Assembly: GCA_021793335.1 (NCBI GenBank)
Contig: JAJYSW010000154.1
Coordinates: 1-7,897, forward strand
Source: Actinomycetes bacterium
GTDB lineage: Bacteria; Actinomycetota; Actinomycetes; Mycobacteriales; Micromonosporaceae
Length of the DNA: 7,897 nt
Direction of reading: 5' to 3'
Shown here: in pieces, positions 1 through 4,894 of the stretch
Position numbering within the stretch: position 1 is the stretch's first letter
Layout: each line of letters begins with the position of its first letter
Notes under the pieces: model-generated
What the model saw: the letters and a program-made list of their open reading frames with translations, nothing else
What the model was told of the DNA's origin: nothing
The model's database searches: none
Made by a program: the position numbers and the translations under genes

Positions 1-2
1 CC

Positions 3-47
3 CGGCGGGCCACGACCACTGCCCTGGTCACCAGCCGTTTGGGTTGA
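3..47 (+). CDS. Possible 3' end of a plus-strand gene (partial)
   Basis: A short open frame runs in from the left edge and stops at TGA 45-47, giving 14 residues ending in TSRLG. A strong hairpin with a T-rich tail on the plus strand starts 23 bases later, as expected for the end of a gene converging on the minus-strand genes. In integrative elements this place next to an attachment site is often held by the integrase, but 14 residues show no recognisable motif. Other frames are also open here, so the call rests on the terminator alone. Confidence 0.25.
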   Translation, partial: RRATTTALVTSRLG

Positions 48-70
48 TGCCGTCGAGTGCGTCGGCGAAA

Positions 71-102
71 CGGCCCGGCTCCTCCGTCGAGGAACCGGGC
101 CG
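71..102 (+). terminator. Strong hairpin terminator
   Basis: CGGCCCGG (71-78) pairs with CCGGGCCG (95-102); inside it, after one mismatch, TCCTC (80-84) pairs with GAGGA (89-93) around a CGTC loop. The plus strand continues CTCTTGTT, a T-rich tail, so it best ends a plus-strand transcript. The stem could also stop minus-strand transcription coming from the XRE-type gene. Bases 103-207 show no gene or clear signal. Confidence 0.65.
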
Positions 103-207
103 CTCTTGTTGTCGCGACGCGGGATGTCTCCCCTTTCACTCCCGCGCGGCCTGCCTCGGCATCCCGTGGCTCCTGCGCGTTCGCTGCTGCTACCTGCACC
201 CAAATCA

Positions 208-231
208 TGGGCCGCCAGGAATCGAACCTGA
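208..231 (-). other. tRNA 3'-end fragment (T-arm plus acceptor strand), possible att core
   Basis: On the minus strand, TCAGG (231-227), the T-loop heptamer TTCGATT (226-220) and CCTGG (219-215) form a correct five-pair T-arm with one G-T wobble. The seven bases that would be the acceptor 3' strand, CGGCCCA (214-208), follow. Upstream on the same strand, 250-280 gives only a GCGCC/GGCGC stem with a 10-base loop, no D-arm and no matching 5' acceptor strand, so this is not a complete tRNA. Actinomycete integrative elements commonly carry the 3' end of their target tRNA in the attachment site, which fits the transfer genes nearby and the edge position. No second copy is seen in the window, so attL, attR or attP cannot be distinguished. 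A chance match or a decayed tRNA gene remains possible. Confidence 0.45.
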
Positions 232-272
232 CTACGTCGCGCCGTCCAGTGTAGGCGCATCAACGGCCGCGG

Positions 273-644
273 TCAACTTGGCTGCGCATAGACAATCGCC
301 GCGCCCGTCCGCTCCTTCGCCCGCCGCGCCACCCTGCGATGCCACTCCGCCGAGTACCGGCCCCCCGCAGCCCGGTACTCCTCATCGTTCGACCAGACCA
401 CGATCTCCCGCCCGGCAGACGCCACGATCTCGTCGACGGCCCGCCCCGTGTCCTCAACGACCCGCCGGAACGATTCCGCGTTGGCCTTTGAGATCCGGTA
501 CGCATTCGGGTTGCCCGGGGGCATCTCCCACCGCTCCACGGTGGTCGTTGAGGTCCCGATTGCCGCCGCCAACGTGGGGACCGAGAGTCCGAGATCTTCG
601 CGGAGGCTTTTAAGGTCGGCCGGGTCCATCGCCATCGGGTCCAT
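273..644 (-). CDS. XRE-type helix-turn-helix transcriptional regulator
   Basis: Small DNA-binding protein of 123 aa from ATG at 644. Residues about 9-45 read as a Cro/C1-like helix-turn-helix (LREDLGLSVPTLAAAIG, then STTTVERWE), with the typical T-L-A-x-x-I-G and V-x-x-W-E landmarks. The C-terminal half (60-123) is helical and ends W-H-R-R-V-A-R-R-A-K-E-R with hydrophobic I-V-Y, somewhat like the dimerisation part of DUF1870/Aca2-type regulators; that resemblance is from memory and weak. The frame also has a GTG at 677 (134 aa) and ATGs at 635 and 629. I chose 644 because GAAAGAG lies just upstream, while the GTG at 677 sits beside a terminator hairpin. The gene follows the transfer operon after that hairpin, so it is probably a separate unit. 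Inference: it regulates element genes, perhaps through one of the palindromes in this window. Confidence 0.75.
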   Translation of the reverse strand: MDPMAMDPADLKSLREDLGLSVPTLAAAIGTSTTTVERWEMPPGNPNAYRISKANAESFRRVVEDTGRAVDEIVASAGREIVVWSNDEEYRAAGGRYSAEWHRRVARRAKERTGAAIVYAQPS

Positions 645-680
645 GCGGGCTCTTTCTAGCGCGGGGTCGGGAGACACGAT

Positions 681-707
681 AGCGGCCAGGGGCGTTCCCT
701 GGCCGCT
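681..707 (-). terminator. Terminator hairpin after the transfer operon
   Basis: AGCGGCCAGGG (681-691) and CCCTGGCCGCT (697-707) form a perfect 11-bp stem with a five-base GCGTT loop. It begins eight bases after the TAG stop of the 50-aa gene and lies before the XRE-type gene. There is no T-run on either side, which is common for actinomycete terminators. Confidence 0.75.
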
Positions 708-714
708 CAGGTGG

Positions 715-867
715 CTATTCCTGGCTGTAGTCGGTGTTCAGGATCTTGTCCTTCAGGGCGGAAAGCTTCTCCATGCCCTCCTCGACCGATCCCATCGACT
801 CGTACTCGTCTTGCTGACGCTGCTCGGCTTCGGCGATCCGCTCGTCGCGGGTGGGCTCCTGGCTCAC
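715..867 (-). CDS. 50-aa protein, partial copy of the TraB linker
   Basis: A 50-aa acidic, helical protein starting MSQEPTRDERIAEAEQRQQD and ending TDYSQE. The GTG start overlaps the TGA stop of the translocase gene (GTGA), with AGGAGGG in a good position, so it is very probably translated by coupling. Residues about 11-50 match residues about 591-630 of the translocase, the linker between its motor domain and its C-terminal winged helix; the last 26 residues (25-50) are identical and the DNA repeat there is perfect over 79 bp. It has no winged helix and no ATPase motif. It may be a real small partner that mimics the linker, for instance by occupying its contact site on another subunit, or the stump of a duplicated traB 3' end. 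The function is not known to me. A GTG start and small size make it easy to miss. Confidence 0.75.
   Translation of the reverse strand: MSQEPTRDERIAEAEQRQQDEYESMGSVEEGMEKLSALKDKILNTDYSQE
717..795. repeat. 79-bp perfect direct repeat, copy 1
   Basis: Identical to 1139-1217, 422 bp away, same orientation. It covers the 3' part of the 50-aa gene. At the low-coordinate end the identity stops exactly at the first base of the TAG stop. At the other end, weaker similarity continues to about 835 with many synonymous differences. Confidence 0.95.
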
Positions 868-3032
868 TGTTGTCCCTCCTGGTGCATCGCGGAGACGTAA
901 ACGCCCCGCTTCGGGTTGGTGACCATGCCGCCTTCGACGAGTTCGCCGAGTTTCCGCTGCACGGTCTTGATGGTGATGTGGTCGGCCTCGGCGCGTCCAG
1001 CGTTGACCCTGCGGAGGATCTCGGCGGGGCCGATCCCGCCGGAACCGGCCTGGTCGACAACGGCGAGGACGGCGCTGAGGCTGTCGGTCAACGCTCCAGT
1101 CAACTCGGCGACGGCCTCAGGGTCAACCTCTACACGCGATTCCTGGCTGTAGTCGGTGTTCAGGATCTTGTCCTTCAGGGCGGAAAGCTTCTCCATGCCC
1201 TCCTCGACCGATCCCATACTCTCGTATTCCTCCTGCTGGCGGGCTTCGGCTTCGGCGATGCGGCGGGCCCTGTCGGGGTCGCCGGGCTCTTCGATTTCCT
1301 CGTTGTCGGTGACGAACAGCTCCGGTATCGTGCGCTCCCATCGGTCGGTGTAGGCGCGGCGGCTCGCGGTCACCGAGTTCGCCAGGGCAGCCGATGCGGC
1401 GTCGAGTTCAGGTCGGAGTCCGGCGATGGCGACCGCGGCCTCATCGATCATCGAGTCCGGCATGAAATCCGCTTTCGCGGGCGTGAGGTGCTTCTTCCCT
1501 ACGGGCTTGCCATCGGCGTCCTCGTCTTGCCGCTCCACCCATCCCGAGCCCTCCCACGGAGCCAGCTCGGGATCGACTTTCCCGGCCCCATCGAACATAT
1601 ACCGGATCTCGTCGGGGTCGTCGACACGCATCGCGACCTTGACGCGTGAGTGCTGCTTGATGTCCCGTGGGAGGTCGCCGGCGGTGGCCCGGAGCGCGGA
1701 AGTGGCGCCGCGGACGCCAGCGGCCCGCCCGGTCTGGGAGATCCGCACCAGGAGCCCCTTCACCCGTTCGGGGAGAGTCGCGGTCTCGTCGGAGACGATC
1801 ACGATGTGCGGCACCTCTGGTGAGCACACGACCTTGCCATTGTCGAGCTGCCCCGCGTAGTGCTTCTTGCGGCCTTCGATGATGGCGATGGCGGCCCGGC
1901 ACAGAAGATCGGCCTCGGCGTCGGTGGTCGCGGCCCAGTCGACGACGGGCCGTGCAGCCCGGCCCTCGTGCCAGGGTGCGATCCAGGGGCGGGAAATGCC
2001 GCCGCCGCCGCCGACGTCGATGTGCCAGATGATCGTGTCGGTGCACCGGCCCAGTTGGAGGGTGAGCAGGTGCAGCAACGAAGATTTCCCGGACCCGGTC
2101 TGCCCGGAGATCGACATCCACGCCCATTTCAGAGCGACACGGAAGATCGCGCCGTCAGGGAGGGTGAACAGGCGGATCGGTTGGTAGATCGACTGTGGCG
2201 AGTAGTCGGCCTCTACAGTGTGCGTTTCGCTCATTTTGTTGACGTGCGAGACCTGGACCTCAGCGAGGCCGCGGCGCTCGGCAGAGGGTTTGACGGTGAT
2301 CCCGCAGTCGGGGGCGAGCCGGGCGTCTTCGGCGAGCGGCTCGGCGTGGTCACGGATGTCTTTCCAGGACGCGCCCCCCAGCGGGAGCTGTACTTTCAGC
2401 GTGTATCCGGTGTCTTGGTCCCACATGGCGACCGCGACGACCTGGGCGCCCTTGATGCGGCAGACGCGGCGGATGCGGGCAGTCCAGTTCGCGGCCAGTG
2501 CCTCCACTTTCGTCTTGGAGGGATTCTCGGCGTCCCACACTTCGTCGGCAGGGGCGACTGCGAGCTGCCCTCCTTCCATGCCGGTGCCGTCGGCGGCTTT
2601 CTGGAGTGCAATCCTCGCCGCGACCTTCCGGGCCTTGCGGACTGCTCCGGCGAGGACCCCGAGCGCGAGGGCGAGGACGATCCCGGCGACGGCGACGGAC
2701 GGGTGCCACGGCGACCACACCAGGGCCGCGCACGCCCACACGGTGGGGACGGACCAGCAAACGGCCCGCCAGGCGATGACGGCACCGGATCGGGAGTCGA
2801 TCATCGCCGCGGTGGCCGCGCCAAGGAACCCGAGGGCACCGGCGGTGAGCGCCAGCATGGGTGAGATCGCGAGCTTGTGCCCGATCCAGGCGGCGGTGAA
2901 CACAGCGGCGGCGACGTTGGGGACAGTCCAAGCCGGCGGGTGAGAGTTCCAGTTGACGTTGGTGCGGCGGCTCTTGGGGGGCCGCGCCCCGGCCTTGGTG
3001 GCCGGGGGCGCGGTCTGCGTATCGACGGTCAT
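864..3032 (-). CDS. traB: TraB-like FtsK/SpoIIIE-family conjugative DNA translocase
   Basis: Hexameric ATPase of the type that pumps double-stranded plasmid DNA between actinomycete mycelia. Length 722 aa. Residues about 37-131 hold four hydrophobic segments (membrane anchor). Walker A is GQTGSGKSS at 310-318 and Walker B is IVIVSDE at 410-416. The stretch SQTGRAAGVRGATSALRATA near 432-451 corresponds to the motif after Walker B in FtsK-like motors. An acidic linker (575-640) leads to a C-terminal winged helix (about 663-714, GPAEILRRVNAG to NPKRGVYV), matching the gamma-like DNA-recognition domain of TraB. The ATG at 3032 overlaps the upstream stop (ATGA), so translation is coupled. The frame stays open upstream to 4118, but that extension is the shadow of the R-T-G-rich gene and is not used. 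The assignment to the FtsK/TraB family is firm; the symbol is by analogy. Confidence 0.93.
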   Translation of the reverse strand: MTVDTQTAPPATKAGARPPKSRRTNVNWNSHPPAWTVPNVAAAVFTAAWIGHKLAISPMLALTAGALGFLGAATAAMIDSRSGAVIAWRAVCWSVPTVWACAALVWSPWHPSVAVAGIVLALALGVLAGAVRKARKVAARIALQKAADGTGMEGGQLAVAPADEVWDAENPSKTKVEALAANWTARIRRVCRIKGAQVVAVAMWDQDTGYTLKVQLPLGGASWKDIRDHAEPLAEDARLAPDCGITVKPSAERRGLAEVQVSHVNKMSETHTVEADYSPQSIYQPIRLFTLPDGAIFRVALKWAWMSISGQTGSGKSSLLHLLTLQLGRCTDTIIWHIDVGGGGGISRPWIAPWHEGRAARPVVDWAATTDAEADLLCRAAIAIIEGRKKHYAGQLDNGKVVCSPEVPHIVIVSDETATLPERVKGLLVRISQTGRAAGVRGATSALRATAGDLPRDIKQHSRVKVAMRVDDPDEIRYMFDGAGKVDPELAPWEGSGWVERQDEDADGKPVGKKHLTPAKADFMPDSMIDEAAVAIAGLRPELDAASAALANSVTASRRAYTDRWERTIPELFVTDNEEIEEPGDPDRARRIAEAEARQQEEYESMGSVEEGMEKLSALKDKILNTDYSQESRVEVDPEAVAELTGALTDSLSAVLAVVDQAGSGGIGPAEILRRVNAGRAEADHITIKTVQRKLGELVEGGMVTNPKRGVYVSAMHQEGQQ
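1139..1217. repeat. 79-bp perfect direct repeat, copy 2
   Basis: Second copy of 717-795, here inside traB, encoding the linker segment from about residue 605 to 630 just before the winged helix. In this copy the frame continues with TCG where copy 1 has TAG. Confidence 0.95.
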
Positions 3033-4240
3033 TTGACGTTCCACTTCGCCTCGTTCGGGCGCGGTGCCTGGTGCCGCTTGAGGTCTTCCTCGTGGAGTTT
3101 CTGGAAATGTGCGACGACCTCGCTGGATTCCTCGGAGACCTTCCGCAGGAGCGACTGCACCGAGCGGATGTAGGCGGCGAGGTCGGGGTGGACCGGCAGG
3201 TCTGATTCGGAGACCGCGGCGAACTTCCCGATCGCGTCGGCTTCGACCTCGAATGCCTCGGTGAGGTCTTTGCAGTCGGTGAGGTACTCGGGCATCGCGT
3301 CGGGGTCGTAGCGGGCGGCCTGCGACCGGACTTCCTCGGCGTTTTCTTTCCATTTGCGTCCGAACACTCGGGGCGCTCCTTCCTGGTCGGTGCCCGTGGC
3401 GGGCTGGTTGCGGTATGGGTGTGCCTGTGGGGTGGTTGTGGGGCTGGCGACGTTCGGCCTGCCGCCAGTGGGCGGGGTTACGGGGCCCGGTCCTGGTGCA
3501 GTCGGTCGCGATATGGGTCGGGCGGTGGTTTTCTTGGCGGCCGGGCGACCGGCCGGTTTCTTGACGGTTTTGCGTCCGGCCGGGGCGAACCATGAGGGCC
3601 AGATGCCGCGGCTTGCGGGCTTGCGCCCTTGCTGTCCGGGGCGTCGGCCGTTCGCCCCCGGTCGGGTGCCGCCGGTCTTGCGTCCGGACGGTCCCCGACC
3701 CGTACGGCCCGCGCCGGACGCCGTACGGCCGAACGGCCAACGCCCCGACCGGGCTGCCGGACCCTTCCCCGTACGGGACGTTCCTTTCTTGCCTCCCGTA
3801 CGGCCCGAGGCCGCCGTACGGTTCCCTCGACCGGGGAGGCCCGTACGGGCCGAACCGGACTTGCCCCGTCCGGTCCCCGACCGTCCGAGGAGACGGCCGA
3901 CCGGGCCCGACCGGCCCTTGCCCGTACGGCCGGACGATCCGCCCGTCCGGGCCGCTCCCGTACGACCGGCAGAACGCGATCCCGTACGACCGGACCCGAG
4001 CTTGCCCAGCGACCGGCCGGACGACCGGGTACCGGACGACCGGGACGACCGGGAAGCTGACCGTCGCCGCGATGCCACCACCGCCACAACGGCCGCGGCG
4101 ATTCCGGCGACGATCCACATGAGCGCCCCGCCCAGAGCCGTCGCTGCGAGCGCGAACACGTTCCCGCCGGCGAAGACCACCTGGGAGCCGGGCAGGCCCT
4201 CCTCATCGGGTGCCTGAGCGTCGGTGGTGTCCTCAGACAT
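3029..4240 (-). CDS. Membrane-anchored protein with long R-T-G/S-rich basic region
   Basis: Protein of 403 aa of a kind I do not recognise. An acidic N-terminus (1-18) is followed by hydrophobic segments at about 21-58. Then comes a basic, low-complexity region (58-250) rich in Arg, Gly, Ser and Thr with ten R-T pairs, mostly in the form G-R-T-G, which must be disordered. A Pro-rich stretch (245-285) leads to a helical, acidic C-terminal domain (295-395). Start ATG 4240 has AAAGGA about eight bases upstream; the stop overlaps the traB start. Nine of the ten R-T pairs are encoded CGT ACG inside CGTACG palindromes. The context suggests a partner of the translocase at the membrane; the positive region could bind DNA or the cell wall (inference). 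On the minus strand, the region upstream of the start carries the TGTCC repeats. Confidence 0.85.
   Translation of the reverse strand: MSEDTTDAQAPDEEGLPGSQVVFAGGNVFALAATALGGALMWIVAGIAAAVVAVVASRRRSASRSSRSSGTRSSGRSLGKLGSGRTGSRSAGRTGAARTGGSSGRTGKGRSGPVGRLLGRSGTGRGKSGSARTGLPGRGNRTAASGRTGGKKGTSRTGKGPAARSGRWPFGRTASGAGRTGRGPSGRKTGGTRPGANGRRPGQQGRKPASRGIWPSWFAPAGRKTVKKPAGRPAAKKTTARPISRPTAPGPGPVTPPTGGRPNVASPTTTPQAHPYRNQPATGTDQEGAPRVFGRKWKENAEEVRSQAARYDPDAMPEYLTDCKDLTEAFEVEADAIGKFAAVSESDLPVHPDLAAYIRSVQSLLRKVSEESSEVVAHFQKLHEEDLKRHQAPRPNEAKWNVK
3700..3989. repeat. CCGTACGG palindrome cluster 1 (9 copies)
   Basis: Perfect CCGTACGG at 3700, 3721, 3769, 3796, 3814, 3841 and 3922, and CCGTACGA at 3958 and 3982 (first base given, plus strand). 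All fall in one frame of the minus-strand gene, read C|CGT|ACG|G as Arg-Thr. Spacing varies from 18 to 81 bp, always a multiple of three. Flanking bases are not conserved beyond a G/C bias. The two variants read TCGTACGG on the minus strand. Confidence 0.95.
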
Positions 4241-4366
4241 GGCGATGTCCTTTCTCCCCCGGCAGGTGTCCTTGCGAGGCGTCTGCGCAGTTCAGGGGGC
4301 GTTTCCGGGGTGGGACATGGGGACATGTCCCTGTGGATGTCCTGATGGGTGTCCGATGCGGTGTCC
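4241..4366 (-). promoter_or_regulatory. Intergenic control region with TGTCC/GGACA direct repeats
   Basis: This 126-bp gap lies between the V-R-P gene and the R-T-G gene. TGTCC occurs at 4326, 4338, 4350 and 4362, exactly 12 bp apart, and also at 4246 and 4267, with one more at 4228 inside the next gene. The opposite orientation GGACA occurs at 4313 and 4321. GGACATGTCC (4321-4330) is a perfect 10-bp palindrome. The arrangement resembles a multi-site operator or an iteron array upstream of the R-T-G/traB pair. I see no clear -35/-10 pair, so a promoter here is only inferred. The ribosome-binding site AAAGGA for the next gene lies at about 4249-4254. Confidence 0.6.
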
Positions 4367-4867
4367 TCACTGGGCGTCCCTCACTATCGCCTCAGAGAGC
4401 CACCGGGCGAACCGCACCAGAAGTGCCACGAGCGCGCCTGCCGCCCCAGTGCCGGCGAGGGCCGCGAGGGGCCACAGGGAGGAGACCAGGCCGCAGATGA
4501 TGCCCGCGAGCGCGGTAGCCGGGATGGCCCCGGCCGCGATCTTGAGGTGTGTTCGGCCGCCGTCGCTGGGGGGGATCGTCCGTACGGTTTGCTCGTCCGC
4601 GGGGGCGACTTCCTGCCAGACGAGCCGTACGGTCGGCTCAGGTCGTACGGTCGGTGGCCGGGCAGCGGGTCGTACGGTCTCGACCGGCTCAGTCCGTACG
4701 GGCCGTACGGGCTGTTCGGGTTCGGGCCGTACGGGCTCCCGTACGGGCTTGTCCGGTCGGTCGGCGCGTTCGACGTACGGGTCTCCGGTCGTCCGGCCCG
4801 CACGGTCCGGGAGCGGCACTACGAGTGTGACCGTCCGACCGGTCGACCGTTCGGCGCGTTCGTCCAC
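4367..4867 (-). CDS. V-R-P repeat protein with two C-terminal membrane helices
   Basis: Small protein I do not recognise, 166 aa from GTG 4867. I chose this start because AGGAGGAG lies directly upstream; an ATG at 4891 (174 aa), three bases after the upstream stop, is possible but has a weaker leader. The N-terminal two thirds is disordered and rich in Arg, Pro, Val and Glu, with repeated P-V-R-P and T-V-R-P units. The last 60 residues contain two hydrophobic segments (KIAAGAIPATALAGIICGL and LAALAGTGAAGALVALL) and a short amphipathic tail ending VRDAQ. Its layout mirrors that of the next gene: repeats first and membrane last, against membrane first and repeats after. All eight V-R pairs are GTA CGG within CGTACGG motifs. 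The neighbours suggest a Spd-like accessory role in transfer (inference). Confidence 0.78.
   Translation of the reverse strand: MDERAERSTGRTVTLVVPLPDRAGRTTGDPYVERADRPDKPVREPVRPEPEQPVRPVRTEPVETVRPAARPPTVRPEPTVRLVWQEVAPADEQTVRTIPPSDGGRTHLKIAAGAIPATALAGIICGLVSSLWPLAALAGTGAAGALVALLVRFARWLSEAIVRDAQ
4580..4780. repeat. CCGTACGG palindrome cluster 2 (9 copies)
   Basis: Perfect CCGTACGG at 4580, 4625, 4694, 4703, 4727 and 4739; TCGTACGG at 4643 and 4670; ACGTACGG at 4773 (first base, plus strand). Eight copies are read CC|GTA|CGG as Val-Arg on the minus strand. The copy at 4773 is one frame off and reads CCG|TAC|GT, Pro-Tyr-Val. Two copies (4694 and 4703) are only nine bp apart. None is found between the two clusters. 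Confidence 0.95.
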
Positions 4868-4894
4868 GGCTCCTCCTCTCTCAATGTCCATGGG

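Noticed and set aside
3033..4118. Long upstream extension of the traB frame (1084 aa in total)
   Set aside because: It overlaps the R-T-G gene completely in another frame, has shadow-like Arg/Pro/Tyr composition, and the ATGA overlap at 3032 gives a coupled start that fits TraB's N-terminus.
3354..4217. Plus-strand frames through CGTACG cluster 1 with Pro-Tyr-Gly repeats
   Set aside because: The repeats follow from the palindromic DNA motif read on the other strand; the minus-strand gene has a start site, coupling and a membrane domain.
3700..4780. CGTACG motif as a simple tandem codon expansion
   Set aside because: Spacing is irregular, flanks are not conserved, two genes use different frames and one copy a third; expansion alone does not account for this, although it may have contributed.
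3690..4800. CGTACG repeats as a CRISPR array
   Set aside because: The unit is 8 bp, spacing is irregular and in multiples of three within coding sequence, and there are no cas genes.
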